From the NCBI RefSeq assembly GCF_004297405.1, contig NZ_SCVC01000021.1, positions 434,001 through 498,000 of the forward strand: a DNA stretch of 64,000 nucleotides, in the 5' to 3' direction. The position numbers were made by a program, and so were the translations under genes. Under the pieces are notes generated by a model. It saw only the letters and a program-made list of their open reading frames with translations. It made no database searches and had not been told where the DNA came from. This DNA comes from Reyranella sp. Lineage in GTDB: Bacteria; Pseudomonadota; Alphaproteobacteria; Reyranellales; Reyranellaceae. Each line of letters opens with the position of its first letter. Within the stretch, counting starts at the first letter, position 1. Positions 27,001 through 35,945 of the stretch are shown in pieces.

Positions 27001-27351
27001 GCGCGCATCGTGCGGGGGCGGCTCACCAATCCGCGGTGGATTGGCGGCATGCTGGAGCACGGCCATCGCGGCGTGGCGGAGATCGCCCAGTCGGTCGACG
27101 CGCTCTACGCCTTTGCCGCCACGGCCGAAGCGGTGCCGGCGCCGCTCTTCGATGCGACCCATGCGGCCCTGATCGCCGACGAGGCGGTCCTGGACGCCAT
27201 GATGGCGCGCAATCCGGCCGCCACAGCCGCTATTGCAGGGCGGCTGCGCGATGCGCTGGAGCGTGGTCTCTGGGTAACGCGGCGCAATGCCGTGGAGCGT
27301 GAACTGGTACGGGCAATCGGACTTGCGGAGCCGGCGCGGGCGGTTGAATAA
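24028..27351 (+). CDS. cobN: Cobaltochelatase large subunit CobN
   Basis: A 1107-residue subunit of the aerobic, ATP-dependent CobNST chelatase that inserts cobalt into hydrogenobyrinic acid a,c-diamide. The chelatase core is clear: VLSDYPARGGRTGYAVGLD, LQPDRG, HLGTHGTLEWLPGKALALS, VVYPFIVNNPGEAVQAKRR, and near the C-terminus NPRWIGGMLEHGHRG. It is somewhat shorter than the well-studied Pseudomonas denitrificans protein, mainly at the N-terminus. Partners CobS and CobT are not in the window. It overlaps no neighbour; cobG starts 9 bases later. Confidence 0.97.
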   Translation: MHVLATELASLEEVETAIDLGQSPAEVVVLSFSDSDLSALAAAWRHDVDLLPTLRLASLKKLRHPMSVDLYVDRVLSDARLVIVRGLGGLDYWRYGFERIGDLARDKGILFAALPGDDRPDPRLAAVSTLAAEKLAGLDAYFRAGGTENLRQALRYAANLLGSDLIGEPPQPVGALSVIGPPADGRPAAMVVFYRANLMAADMAPIEALSQALDREGLSAFAVAVGSLKDPAIQADLDRLIRERSPKIILNTTAFSALRQDETTVLDAADAPVLQVVLSGSTREAWEGSPRGLSPSDLAMNVVLPELDGRLLARAISFKAETAVDPRLEFASVHHAPHPDRIDYVARLGAAWAKLGIKSRHDRRLALVLSDYPARGGRTGYAVGLDTAASVIEIISLLHDEGYDVGTEPWQPADVERLLAGAVDHIDIPLARYNEWRAELPPSLQRDLVETWGEPAQDFRLPVLRCGKVLVLLQPDRGTSLDRKSGYHDTSCPPSHAYVALYAWLREQERIDALVHLGTHGTLEWLPGKALALSAECWPEAVLGALPVVYPFIVNNPGEAVQAKRRLGAVTIGHLTPPLSAAGLHGALAEMESIIEEYAAADGLDRRRLRFLEDEIVERAWSNGLAAECGLMKDEPNRQAISKLDAQLCDIKELSIRDGLHIFGRTPDEARVSALAQATGQEAAVRASAGRERSALIAALDGRRVAPGPAGAPTRGRADVLPTGRNLTSIDPRAIPTRTAAAIGTRAAAEVVRRYLQDHGDHPRALVIDLWASASLRTGGDDLAQALAYLGVKPTWDAVSGRVTGIEVMPLATLDRPRIDVTLRISGLFRDIFEAQIALFDMAVRKVAALDEPAEDNPLAEAHRKGADLARVFGSAPGSYGAQAADLALDGDWRTRADLGEAYLATVTHAYGGAESVRDAGVGFRSRVSEAEILVHPQDDRERDILDGDGVADFAGGFAAAAALLGNEPELYHLDTSRSEQPKARRLAEEIARIVRGRLTNPRWIGGMLEHGHRGVAEIAQSVDALYAFAATAEAVPAPLFDATHAALIADEAVLDAMMARNPAATAAIAGRLRDALERGLWVTRRNAVERELVRAIGLAEPARAVE

Positions 27352-27360
27352 GACCGGACA

Positions 27361-28599
27361 ATGAGCATGGCAGCGGCCATAGAAGCCAGAAGCGACGTAA
27401 AGGGATGGTGCCCCGGCGTTCTGCGACCGATGCAGAGCGGCGACGGGCTGATCGTGCGCGTGCGTCCGCGCACCGGCGTCTTTTCGCTCGACGAGGCGCG
27501 GGCCCTGGCCGATCTCGCCGAGCGGTTGGGCAACGGCCATATCGACTTGACGCGCCGCGCCAATCTGCAGATCCGCGGCCTCGAGGAAGAGGCTCTGGCC
27601 GAGCTGCAGGCCGAACTCGGCCGCCTGGGGCTCGTCGACAGCGATGCCGAAACGGAAGCTGTGCGTAACGTCATGGTGGCGCCGCTTGCCGGTGTCGGAT
27701 CGGACGTGCGCAGGATCGCGATCGCCGTCGAAGCGCTGCTCGCCGGCGACCGGCGCTTGCTCGACCTCCCGACGAAGTTCGGCCTGTCGATCGACGATGG
27801 TGGCCCGGTTTCCATCGCGGGCGAGCGTGCCGATATCTGCCTGCGTGCTGTTGGCAAAAACTTCGCCGTCGGCCTCGATACACGCGAGGGTACGCGTTGG
27901 CTGGGAGCGTGTGCGCCGGACGCGGCGGTGACTGTGGTTTCGACGGTGATGCATGCCTTTCTCGACTGCGCACCGCACCGCCGCTTGCGCGATTTAGCGG
28001 GAGTGGATCAGGCTCGGGTGCAAGCGGCCGTGTCGCCATTGCTCTCAAAGCTGCCATCCTTCGAGACGACCGGCGGCCGCGTTCTCGGTCTCGTTCAGGG
28101 CGGCGCCGGCATTGCCGCACCGTTCGGGCGTCTCGAGGCGATCCAGCTCCACCGTCTTGCCGATCTCGCAGCAACAGCGGGCGCACGTGAATTGCGCCTG
28201 TCGCCGTGGCGCACGCTCTACATGGCGGTCCGCGATGATGCAGCAGGACGCGCTCTGCTGGACGGCGCGGAGACAATTGGCCTGATCGTGCGCGACGACG
28301 ATCCCATCCTGCGGATCGAAGCCTGTCCCGGCGCACCGGATTGCACGTCGAGCAGCGTCGATGCGCGCGGCGATGCACGGCGCATGGCCAGGCTTGCCTC
28401 GGCAAAAGGCTTCACAGGCTCCATCCATGTCTCGGGCTGCGCCAAGGGATGCGCGCGGTCGGCGCCGTCGGACCTCGTGCTGGTGGGCAATGCCGGTCGG
28501 TATCAAGTGATACGTCATGCGACGACGCGAGGACCGGTCGAACGGCTGGTCGATGCCGACGATCTCGAGTCGATATTCTCGGAGGCATTCTGTGGCTGA
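27361..28599 (+). CDS. cobG: Precorrin-3B synthase CobG
   Basis: A 412-residue sulfite-reductase-fold monooxygenase that makes the hydroxylactone of precorrin-3B, the oxygen-dependent step that marks the aerobic B12 route. The nitrite/sulfite reductase-like ferredoxin half-domain occurs near the start ([33 protein letters not shown]). The 4Fe-4S cysteines are in [12 protein letters not shown] and [11 protein letters not shown], around residues 320-365. It overlaps the start of cobH by 8 bases. Confidence 0.95.
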   Translation: MSMAAAIEARSDVKGWCPGVLRPMQSGDGLIVRVRPRTGVFSLDEARALADLAERLGNGHIDLTRRANLQIRGLEEEALAELQAELGRLGLVDSDAETEAVRNVMVAPLAGVGSDVRRIAIAVEALLAGDRRLLDLPTKFGLSIDDGGPVSIAGERADICLRAVGKNFAVGLDTREGTRWLGACAPDAAVTVVSTVMHAFLDCAPHRRLRDLAGVDQARVQAAVSPLLSKLPSFETTGGRVLGLVQGGAGIAAPFGRLEAIQLHRLADLAATAGARELRLSPWRTLYMAVRDDAAGRALLDGAETIGLIVRDDDPILRIEACPGAPDCTSSSVDARGDARRMARLASAKGFTGSIHVSGCAKGCARSAPSDLVLVGNAGRYQVIRHATTRGPVERLVDADDLESIFSEAFCG

Positions 28600-29224
28600 G
28601 CCACGCGACTACGTTCGGGACGGCGCGGAAATCTATCGCCGCTCCTTCGCGATCATTCGTGCTGAAGCGGACCTCGGCCGCTTCGATGCCGTCGAGGAGC
28701 GCGTCGCGGTGCGCATCATCCATGCCTGCGGCATGCCGGAGATCGTGCGCGATATCGCGATGTCCGAGGCCTTCGCCCGGGACGCACGGCAGGCCCTACG
28801 AGACGGTGCGCCCATCCTGTGCGACGCCAAGATGGTGGCCAACGGCATCACGCGCTCGCGCCTCCCTGCCCAAAACGACGTTGTCTGCACCCTCGACGAT
28901 CCTACAGTGCCGGAGTTGGCGCGGAAGATTGGCAACACGCGCTCGGCCGCAGCGATGGAGTTGTGGCGTGACCGCCTGGCCGGCGCCGTCGTTGCGATCG
29001 GCAACGCGCCAACATCGTTGTTTCGCCTCCTCGAAATGCTCGACGCCGGCGCCCCTAAGCCCGCGGCCGTGATCGGCCTGCCGGTAGGCTTCGTCGGTGC
29101 GATGGAATCCAAGGAAGCGCTGGCGGCTGATGGTCGCGTGCCGTTCCTGATCGTGCGCGGCCGCAAAGGCGGCAGCGCTATGGCCGTGGCTGCCGTCAAC
29201 GCGCTCGCCAGCGATATCGAATGA
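28592..29224 (+). CDS. cobH: Precorrin-8X methylmutase CobH
   Basis: A 210-residue cytoplasmic enzyme that moves the C-11 methyl group to C-12 to give hydrogenobyrinic acid. The conserved catalytic His lies in [13 protein letters not shown], and the NGITRSRLP and [17 protein letters not shown] segments are typical. The GTG at 28592 is chosen because GGAGG precedes it and the product begins at the family N-terminus. Its stop overlaps the ATG of cobI (ATGA). Confidence 0.96.
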   Translation: MAEPRDYVRDGAEIYRRSFAIIRAEADLGRFDAVEERVAVRIIHACGMPEIVRDIAMSEAFARDARQALRDGAPILCDAKMVANGITRSRLPAQNDVVCTLDDPTVPELARKIGNTRSAAAMELWRDRLAGAVVAIGNAPTSLFRLLEMLDAGAPKPAAVIGLPVGFVGAMESKEALAADGRVPFLIVRGRKGGSAMAVAAVNALASDIE

Positions 29225-29979
29225 CAAGCCTCGACAGTCTCGCCGGTACTGCCAAAGCCGGCACGCTCTATGGCATTGGGGTCGGGCCGGGTGACGTACG
29301 CTATCTCACCTTGCGCGCCGCCGGACTGGTGCGCGCGGTCGATATCGTCGCGTTCTTCGCCAAGAAGGGCTCGCAGGGTAACGCCCGGCGCATCGTGGCG
29401 CCCTTGATGGGTGAGGGACGGACCGAACTGCGGCTGGAATATCCCGTCACGGATGAGATCCCGGCCGAGCATCCCGACTATCAGAGCCTGATCGCGGGTT
29501 TCTATCGCGAGTCGGCGGAGCGGCTGGCGTCGCTTCTGAAACAAGGCCGATCGATCGGCCTGATCGCCGAGGGCGATCCGTTCTTCTACGGCTCCTTCAT
29601 GCATATGTGGCGGCGGCTGGCGGCGGATTTCCCGGTCGAGGTCGTGCCAGGCGTCACTGGAATGTCCGGCTGCTGGACGCGCGCCAATCTGCCGATCACC
29701 TGGGGCAATGACACGCTCGCCGTGTTACCGGGGACGCTCGAGGAGACGCAACTTACCAATCGCCTGCGTCTGACCGACGCCGCGGTGATCATGAAAGTGG
29801 GCCGCAACCTGGGAAAGGTGCGACGCGCCGTCGAGGCGGCCGGCCTGCTGTCGCGCGCCGTCTATGTCGAGCGCGGCACCATGCAGGAAGAACGCATCCT
29901 GCCGCTGGCCGAGTGTGGTGAGCCCGCTGGCGCCTATTTCGCGATGATCCTGATTCCCGGCCAAGGGAGAGCGTTGTGA
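29221..29979 (+). CDS. cobI: Precorrin-2 C20-methyltransferase CobI
   Basis: A 252-residue SAM-dependent tetrapyrrole methylase acting at C-20 of precorrin-2. The N-terminal glycine-rich loop is [18 protein letters not shown], followed by [17 protein letters not shown] and the [13 protein letters not shown] segment. Length is normal. The start is fixed by the ATGA overlap with cobH, and its stop overlaps the GTG of cobJ (GTGA). Confidence 0.96.
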   Translation: MTSLDSLAGTAKAGTLYGIGVGPGDVRYLTLRAAGLVRAVDIVAFFAKKGSQGNARRIVAPLMGEGRTELRLEYPVTDEIPAEHPDYQSLIAGFYRESAERLASLLKQGRSIGLIAEGDPFFYGSFMHMWRRLAADFPVEVVPGVTGMSGCWTRANLPITWGNDTLAVLPGTLEETQLTNRLRLTDAAVIMKVGRNLGKVRRAVEAAGLLSRAVYVERGTMQEERILPLAECGEPAGAYFAMILIPGQGRAL

Positions 29980-30722
29980 CCGGCTCGCTCGTCGTGGTCG
30001 GCACCGGGCCGGGCAAGGCAGACCTCATGACACCGGCTACGCGCGCCGCCCTCAATCGCGCCACCGATCTCGTTGGCTATGGACCCTATCTCGATCGCGT
30101 TCCGGCGATCCGCGCCGATCAATGCCGCCACGCTTCGGATAATCGTGTCGAACTCGACCGTGCGCGTCACGCGCTGGAACTGGCCGCGGCGGGCCGGCAG
30201 GTCGTGGTGGTATCTGGCGGCGATCCCGGCGTCTTCGCCATGGCGGCGGCCGTGTTCGAGGCCGTCGAGGCTGGCGATCCGGCGTGGCGGACGCTCGACA
30301 TCAAGGTCGAGCCCGGCGTGACGGCCATGCTGGCGGCGGCGGCGGAAGTCGGCGCACCCCTCGGCGGCGATTTCTGCGCGATCTCGCTGTCCGACAATCT
30401 CAAGGGGTGGACGACCATCGAACGGCGTCTGGCGGCGGCGGCCGAAGGCGATTTTGTGATCGCGCTCTACAATCCCGCCTCCAAGGCGCGGCCGCATCAG
30501 CTCGGCCAGGCTTTCGATCTGCTGCGCAAGCTGAAGGATGCCGCCACGCCGGTGCTGTTCGTGCGGGCGGCGGGCACAGCCGAGGCCAAGGTCGTGGCAA
30601 CGACGCTCGGTGCAGCCGATGCATCCGTGGCGGATATGCGGACGCTGGTGATCATCGGCGCCAGCACCACGCGGCAGGTCGGCCGCTGGATCTACACGCC
30701 GCGCAGCGAGCGCCGCACATGA
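29976..30722 (+). CDS. cobJ: Precorrin-3B C17-methyltransferase CobJ
   Basis: A 248-residue SAM methylase that methylates C-17 and drives ring contraction of precorrin-3B. Seen: VVGTGPGKADLMTPATRAAL, DLVGYGPYLDRV, VSGGDPGVFAMAAAV, and VIALYNPASKARPHQL, all typical of CobJ/CbiH. The start is GTG at 29976, overlapping the cobI stop. The last 31 bases overlap the 3' end of cobK, which lies on the other strand. Confidence 0.96.
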   Translation: MTGSLVVVGTGPGKADLMTPATRAALNRATDLVGYGPYLDRVPAIRADQCRHASDNRVELDRARHALELAAAGRQVVVVSGGDPGVFAMAAAVFEAVEAGDPAWRTLDIKVEPGVTAMLAAAAEVGAPLGGDFCAISLSDNLKGWTTIERRLAAAAEGDFVIALYNPASKARPHQLGQAFDLLRKLKDAATPVLFVRAAGTAEAKVVATTLGAADASVADMRTLVIIGASTTRQVGRWIYTPRSERRT

Positions 30723-31447
30723 TCGAGCCACTGAACGGCCTGCGCCGGACTGGTCACGACATGGCCAGCAGGCTTGTCAGGTCGCGCGATCATGATCACC
30801 GGCAGGCCGAGGGTGCGGGCCGCGGCGATCTTGGCGTAAGTCGGGTCACCACCGGCATTCTTGGAGACCACCACGTCGATCCGCTCATCGCGCATCAGCG
30901 CCGTTTCGGCCGCGAGGTCGAATGGTCCGCGTGCCTGAAGCAGCACCAAGTCGGGCGGCAAGCGTTCACCTTTGGGTGCATCGATCAGGCGCGCCAGATA
31001 GTGGTGCTGCGGCGCGGACGCGAAGACGGGAAGCTCCTGGCGGCCGATGGTGAGGAACACGCGACGCGGAGGTTCCCCCAAGACCATCGCGGCGCTTTCG
31101 GTGTTCGACACATGCTGCCAGCGATCGCCAGCTTGTTCGGTCCAGGGCGCGCGCGTCAGCGACGCAAGCGGCAGGCCGGTCTGTCGGCAGGCGGCAACGG
31201 CATGCGCCGACATCTGCGCGGCATAGGGGTGCGTGGCGTCGACAACCGTCTCGATCTTTTCGGCTTCGAGATAGCGCACCAGACCTTCGACACCGCCAAA
31301 GCCGCCGATCCGCGTCGGCAGCGGCTGAGCGGCGGGCGCCGATGTGCGGCCAGCCAGCGACAGAGTCGCCTCGAAGTGGGTGCCGTTGGCGAGCTGCCGG
31401 GCAAGCGACGCGGCTTCTGTGGTGCCGCCGAGAATGAGAACGCGCAT
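30692..31447 (-). CDS. cobK: Precorrin-6A reductase CobK
   Basis: A 251-residue NADPH-dependent reductase of precorrin-6A. MRVLILGGTTEAASLARQL at the N-terminus, DATHPYAAQMSAHAVAAC and the SKNAGGDPTYAKIAAARTLGLPVIMIARP segment are family signatures. It is the only gene of the 22-36 kb cob block on the minus strand: its 3' end overlaps cobJ by 31 bases and its start lies 14 bases from the cobL start. The ATG at 31447 is the family start; 11 more codons upstream are open but would overlap the cobL start. Its promoter must lie within cobL. Confidence 0.95.
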   Translation of the reverse strand: MRVLILGGTTEAASLARQLANGTHFEATLSLAGRTSAPAAQPLPTRIGGFGGVEGLVRYLEAEKIETVVDATHPYAAQMSAHAVAACRQTGLPLASLTRAPWTEQAGDRWQHVSNTESAAMVLGEPPRRVFLTIGRQELPVFASAPQHHYLARLIDAPKGERLPPDLVLLQARGPFDLAAETALMRDERIDVVVSKNAGGDPTYAKIAAARTLGLPVIMIARPDKPAGHVVTSPAQAVQWLDHVRRSLRGV

Positions 31448-31461
31448 TGCAGGATCGATCG

Positions 31462-32703
31462 ATGACGGCTGAGGGCGCAACCTGCCCGGCGACGCGCTGG
31501 CTGTCCATTGTCGGGATCGGTGAGGATGGCGTGGCCGGTCTGTCGCCAGTCGCGCGGCAGCTCATCTCCTCGGCCGAACTTGTGCTTGGCGGCAAGCGTC
31601 ACCTTGCCCTGGCAGGCGAGTTGATCCGTGGCCGCCAGGTGTCCTGGCCGAGTCCGATCGGCAAGGTGTTGCCCGAAATCGAAAAGCAGCGCGGTCGGCC
31701 CGTGGCGGTGCTGGCCAGCGGCGATCCGTTTCATTACGGCGTCGGCGACATGCTGATGCGCTCGATTGCCGTCGAGGAAACGATCTGCCTGCCGCATCCC
31801 TCGTCTTTCAGCTTGGCTGCCTCGCGGCTCGGCTGGTCGCTGCAGGACGTGACCCCCGTGAGCCTGCATGGGCGGGCCCTGGAGCATGTCGTGCGCCATC
31901 TTCAGCCCAGGGCGCGTCTCCTGGCGTTGTCGTGGGATGGCGGAACGCCGGCGAAGCTTGCGGCGCTTTTAGTGGCGCGTGGCATGGGGGCCTCGACGCT
32001 GACGGTGCTGGAGTCACTCGGCGGACCCAAGGAACGCGTGCGGACGACGACGGCTGACGCCTTCGCCTTCACCGACGTCGTGCCCCTCAACATCATTGCT
32101 CTCGACGTCGTCGCCTCGGCGGAGGCGCAAGTCGTGACCCTGGCGCCTGGCCTCGACGATGCGCTGTTCGAGCACGATGGCCAGCTCACCAAACGTGACA
32201 TCCGCGCCGTGACGCTCTCGTCGCTGGCGCCCCGACAGGGCGAGCTTCTTTGGGATGTCGGACTGGGCGCGGGCTCCATCGCCATCGAATGGCTGCTGCG
32301 TCATCCCTCGATGCGCGCGATTGGCATCGAGGAGGGTGCGGAGCGAGCCGCTCGTGCTGCCCGTAATGCTGCAGCACTCGGCACACCCGACCTGCAGATC
32401 GTGCGGGGCGCCGCACCGGAGGCCTTTGCAGGATTGCCGACACCCGATGCGATCTTTGTCGGCGGTGGCCTCTCCGATCCCGGCCTGCTCGACGCCGCCT
32501 GGACTGCCCTGAAACCCGGCGGGCGTCTGGTAGCCAATGCTGTGTCGCTGCAGTCGGAGGCGCGGCTGATCGACTGCTTCCAGAAGCATGGTGGCGAGAT
32601 CACGCGGCTGCAGGTCGCCAAAGCTGGCCACGCCGGCGCCGGCAATGTCTTCGTCTGGCGTCACGCAACTCCCGTCACCCAGTGGCGGGCGAGGAAGCCA
32701 TGA
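31462..32703 (+). CDS. cobL: Precorrin-6Y C5,15-methyltransferase (decarboxylating) CobL
   Basis: A 413-residue fusion enzyme. The CbiE-like half (residues about 1-210) starts LSIVGIGEDGVAGL and has ASGDPFHYGVGDML. The CbiT-like half (about 230-410) has LTKRDIRAVTLSSLAPRQG and the SAM-binding LLWDVGLGAGSIAIEW. It methylates C-5 and C-15 and decarboxylates the C-12 acetate. The ATG at 31462 is chosen (AGGA upstream). Its stop overlaps the ATG of cobE. Because cobK is inverted just upstream, cobL either relies on read-through across cobK or has its own promoter. Confidence 0.96.
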   Translation: MTAEGATCPATRWLSIVGIGEDGVAGLSPVARQLISSAELVLGGKRHLALAGELIRGRQVSWPSPIGKVLPEIEKQRGRPVAVLASGDPFHYGVGDMLMRSIAVEETICLPHPSSFSLAASRLGWSLQDVTPVSLHGRALEHVVRHLQPRARLLALSWDGGTPAKLAALLVARGMGASTLTVLESLGGPKERVRTTTADAFAFTDVVPLNIIALDVVASAEAQVVTLAPGLDDALFEHDGQLTKRDIRAVTLSSLAPRQGELLWDVGLGAGSIAIEWLLRHPSMRAIGIEEGAERAARAARNAAALGTPDLQIVRGAAPEAFAGLPTPDAIFVGGGLSDPGLLDAAWTALKPGGRLVANAVSLQSEARLIDCFQKHGGEITRLQVAKAGHAGAGNVFVWRHATPVTQWRARKP

Positions 32704-33083
32704 TCGTGGCGGGTGTGGGATGCCGGCGAGATACGTCAGCCGACGAAATCGAGCGGGTCGTGCGCATGGCGCTCGGTATGTTCGACCTTGCTGTCGAACG
32801 GCTGGACGCCATTGCCACCGAGTCGGAGAAGGCGAGGGAGCCTGCGTTTCCAGAGGCGGCACAGCGGCTCTCGGTGAAGCTGGTCGCCTGCACGGCGCTC
32901 GATCTCGACAAGGTTGCAGGCCGCGTGCTCACGCGATCCAAACTCGTGCTGGAAGCCAAGGGGCTGCCGTCGATCGCGGAGGCGTCGGCGCTCGTAGTGG
33001 CAGGCCGTGAAGGTCGGCTGCTCGGCACACGCGTCGCCACGGAGCGCGCGACCTGCGCCATTGCTATTGGAGAAGGACGTTGA
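32700..33083 (+). CDS. cobE: CobE/CbiG C-terminal domain protein
   Basis: A 127-residue protein corresponding to the C-terminal domain of CbiG, known as CobE in aerobic B12 producers. [15 protein letters not shown] at the start and the segment [17 protein letters not shown] are typical. In the anaerobic route CbiG opens the lactone ring; the role of CobE alone in the aerobic route is not settled. The ATG at 32700 overlaps the cobL stop, and its own stop overlaps the TTG of cobM. Confidence 0.88.
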   Translation: MIVAGVGCRRDTSADEIERVVRMALGMFDLAVERLDAIATESEKAREPAFPEAAQRLSVKLVACTALDLDKVAGRVLTRSKLVLEAKGLPSIAEASALVVAGREGRLLGTRVATERATCAIAIGEGR

Positions 33084-33841
33084 CTGTTCATTTCATCGGG
33101 GCGGGCCCAGGTGCTCCCGACCTGATCACGGTGCGTGGCCGTGACCTGATCGCGCGCTGCCCGGTTTGCCTCTACGCCGGTTCGCTGGTGCCGCAGGCGC
33201 TGCTCGATCATTGCCCGCCGGGAGCGGAGATCGTCGATACCGCGCCGATGTCGCTCGATGAGATCGTGGCGGCGTGCCGTGCGGCCACCAAGCAGGGGCG
33301 TGACGTGGCGCGGCTCCACTCGGGCGATCTCTCGGTCTGGAGCGCGCTCGGTGAGCAGCTCCGCCGCCTGGACGAAGAGGGCATTCCTTACACGATCACG
33401 CCGGGCGTGCCGTCCTTTGCCGCCGCCGCCGCTGCGCTCGGCCAGGAGCTTACCTTGCCGGAGCTTGCGCAGTCGGTGGTGCTGACGCGCACCTCGGGCC
33501 GTGCATCGGCCATGCCGCCGAGTGAAGCCCTGCAGGCGTTCGGCGCGACGGGCGCGACCTTGGCGATCCATCTTTCGATCCATGTGCTCGACAAGGTCGT
33601 GGCCGAACTGGTGCCACACTACGGCGCCGACTGTCCGGCCGCTGTGGTCTACCGCGCGAGCTGGCCGGATGAGCGCATCATTCGCGCCACCCTGGGCACC
33701 ATCGCCGCTGAGGTGGCCAAGAACCCGATCGAGCGCACGGCGTTGATCGTGGTCGGCAAGGTCCTGGGCGCGCGCGACTTCCGCAACAGCGCGCTCTACG
33801 ACGCCGCCTATCAGCGCCGTTTCCGTGGTCGTGGCGTATGA
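33080..33841 (+). CDS. cobM: Precorrin-4 C11-methyltransferase CobM
   Basis: A 253-residue SAM methylase acting at C-11 of precorrin-4. [45 protein letters not shown] and [12 protein letters not shown] are CobM/CbiF signatures. The start is TTG at 33080, four bases before the cobE stop (TTGA), with AGAAGGA upstream. No ATG or GTG gives the full family N-terminus, so I prefer the TTG. Its stop overlaps the cobA start. Confidence 0.95.
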   Translation: MTVHFIGAGPGAPDLITVRGRDLIARCPVCLYAGSLVPQALLDHCPPGAEIVDTAPMSLDEIVAACRAATKQGRDVARLHSGDLSVWSALGEQLRRLDEEGIPYTITPGVPSFAAAAAALGQELTLPELAQSVVLTRTSGRASAMPPSEALQAFGATGATLAIHLSIHVLDKVVAELVPHYGADCPAAVVYRASWPDERIIRATLGTIAAEVAKNPIERTALIVVGKVLGARDFRNSALYDAAYQRRFRGRGV

Positions 33842-34626
33842 TCCTCGACGATTTCCCCGATCTTCCCGATTTCCCGGCAAGCGAAGTGTGGCTGGCCGGT
33901 GCCGGTCCCGGCGATCCGCGCCTGCTCACGGTCCTGGCCTGGCATGCTGTGTCGAAGGCCGACGATATCGTCCACGACGCGCTGGTCGATGCGCGAGTTC
34001 TGAAGCTCGCGCGAACGGACGCAGAGTTCATCAAGGTCGGCAAGCGCGGTGGACGGCCATCCCCGCACCAGCGCGATATCAATGAAATCCTGATTGAGCG
34101 GGCGCGCCTTGGACGTCGCGTGCTGCGTTTGAAAGGCGGCGATCCTTTCGTTTTCGGACGTGGCTGGGACGAGGCGTTGGCGCTCCACGCAGCGGGTATT
34201 CGCTTTCGCGTGATTCCGGGCCTTACCTCTGGCCTCGCCGGCACGGCTCTTGTCGGTATTCCTGCGACCTCGCGCGACACCAACCACGCCGTGGTACTGG
34301 CGGCGGGCCATCGCGCCGAGGATGGCCGCTCTGCCGCCGATTGGGAGGCACTGGCGCGGCTTGGCCAGCCGCTCATCCTCTACATGCCGATGGCACAGTT
34401 GCCGGAGATCGCAGCCGCCCTGGCGCGAGGCGGGCTTTCCGCCGGCACGCCGGCCGCTCTCATTCAATCCGCGACGACCGGCGCCGAGCGAGTCGTCGAA
34501 AGCACGTTGGGCACGCTTGCCGCCGATGCTTCGCGCGAGGGCATTGGCTCGCCCTCTATTGTTGTCATTGGCGCCATTGCAGGTTTGCGCAAGGAGCTCC
34601 TGTCGTCGATGGTCGGCTGGCAATGA
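33838..34626 (+). CDS. cobA: Uroporphyrinogen-III C-methyltransferase CobA
   Basis: A 262-residue SAM methylase that makes precorrin-2 from uroporphyrinogen III, the entry to the corrin branch. [48 protein letters not shown] and VIPGLTSG are classic SUMT motifs. It is a stand-alone methylase without the CysG dehydrogenase/ferrochelatase part, which fits dedication to B12 synthesis. Start and stop overlap cobM and cobB (ATGA in both cases). Confidence 0.95.
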   Translation: MILDDFPDLPDFPASEVWLAGAGPGDPRLLTVLAWHAVSKADDIVHDALVDARVLKLARTDAEFIKVGKRGGRPSPHQRDINEILIERARLGRRVLRLKGGDPFVFGRGWDEALALHAAGIRFRVIPGLTSGLAGTALVGIPATSRDTNHAVVLAAGHRAEDGRSAADWEALARLGQPLILYMPMAQLPEIAAALARGGLSAGTPAALIQSATTGAERVVESTLGTLAADASREGIGSPSIVVIGAIAGLRKELLSSMVGWQ

Positions 34627-35945
34627 GCGGTGGCCCGCGCGGCTTCATCGTTGCTGCCGCCCGGTCCGGCGCGGGCAAGACCGTCATCGCGTTGGGCCTG
34701 ATGCGCGCGCTCGCCCGCCGCGGCCATGTCGTGCAGACCTTCAAGTGTGGCCCCGATTATATCGACCCCGCCTTCCATGGCGTGGCGGCGGGCAAGCCCA
34801 GCTTCAATCTCGATACCTGGTCGATGGCGCCGCCGACGCTCGCGGGGTTGGTGCAGCGCCACGCCGCCGACCTGGTCGTGGTCGAGGGGGTGATGGGCCT
34901 GTTCGACGGCGTCGCGTCTGTCGGCCAGACCGCACGCGGTGCAACGGCCGATCTTGCAGCATTGACGGGCTGGCCGATCGTGCTGGTCCTCGATGTATCG
35001 GGGCAGGCGGAGACCGCCGCGGCTGTCGCTACCGGCTTGGCGCGCTATCGCGATGACATCACCGTGGCCGGCATCATCCTCAATCGCGTGGCCAGTCCCC
35101 GGCATCTCGCCACGATCGCGCCGTCGCTGGAGCGCGAAGGCTTGAAGCTCTTCGGCGCCATCGCGACCAACAATCGTTTCGCTCTGCCCGAACGCCATCT
35201 CGGTCTGGTGCAGGCTGTCGAGATGGCCGACGTTCCCCAACGCCTCGACGTGCTTGCCGACACTGTCGAGGCTTCGCTCGATCTCCCTGCCATCGAGGCC
35301 GCCGCACGACCGGCTACACTGCCCGCAGCAGGCAGCACCGCAGGACTATCGCCGCCGGGGCAGCGGATTGCGTTGGCGCAGGATCGCGCCTTCACCTTCA
35401 TGTATCCGCATCTGCTCGAGAGCTGGCGCATGGCTGGCGCCGAGATCGTGCCCTTCTCGCCATTAGCCGACGAGGCGCCCGACGCCAGCGCTGACGCCGT
35501 GTGGTTGCCCGGTGGCTATCCCGAGCTTCATGCAGGCACTTTGGCGGCCGCCAATCGGTTCATGGACGGTCTGCGCGCGCACGCGGCCAGGTCGGTGCCC
35601 ATCCATGGCGAATGCGGCGGCTACATGGTGCTGGGGCAGGGGCTCGAAGATGCCGGCGGCGTGCATCATGCGATGGCGGGGTTACTGCGGCTCGAATCGT
35701 CCTTCGCCAAGCGACGACTCCATCTCGGCTATCGCCGTGCGAAGCTTCTGGCCGATAATGTCTTGGGAAATGCCGGAACCGAGATCGCGGGACATGAGTT
35801 CCATTATGCCAGCATCCAGTCGGTGGGTGATGAACCATTGGTCGACTGCCGCGATGCAACGGGTGGTGCCGTTGCTGAAGCGGGGGCCCGCCGTCGTTCG
35901 GTGAGTGGCACTTTCTTTCACGCAATCGATAGATGGCAGACATGA
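34623..35945 (+). CDS. cobB: Hydrogenobyrinic acid a,c-diamide synthase CobB
   Basis: A 440-residue glutamine amidotransferase that amidates the a and c side chains. The N-terminal nucleotide-binding domain has AAARSGAGKTVIALGLMRAL, FKCGPDYIDPAFH and VEGVMGLFDG. The C-terminal glutaminase domain has the nucleophile Cys in HGECGGYMVLG and the GHEFHYAS motif. Length is usual. The start is fixed by the overlap with the cobA stop, and its own stop overlaps the bluB ATG at 35942. Confidence 0.96.
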   Translation: MSGGPRGFIVAAARSGAGKTVIALGLMRALARRGHVVQTFKCGPDYIDPAFHGVAAGKPSFNLDTWSMAPPTLAGLVQRHAADLVVVEGVMGLFDGVASVGQTARGATADLAALTGWPIVLVLDVSGQAETAAAVATGLARYRDDITVAGIILNRVASPRHLATIAPSLEREGLKLFGAIATNNRFALPERHLGLVQAVEMADVPQRLDVLADTVEASLDLPAIEAAARPATLPAAGSTAGLSPPGQRIALAQDRAFTFMYPHLLESWRMAGAEIVPFSPLADEAPDASADAVWLPGGYPELHAGTLAAANRFMDGLRAHAARSVPIHGECGGYMVLGQGLEDAGGVHHAMAGLLRLESSFAKRRLHLGYRRAKLLADNVLGNAGTEIAGHEFHYASIQSVGDEPLVDCRDATGGAVAEAGARRRSVSGTFFHAIDRWQT

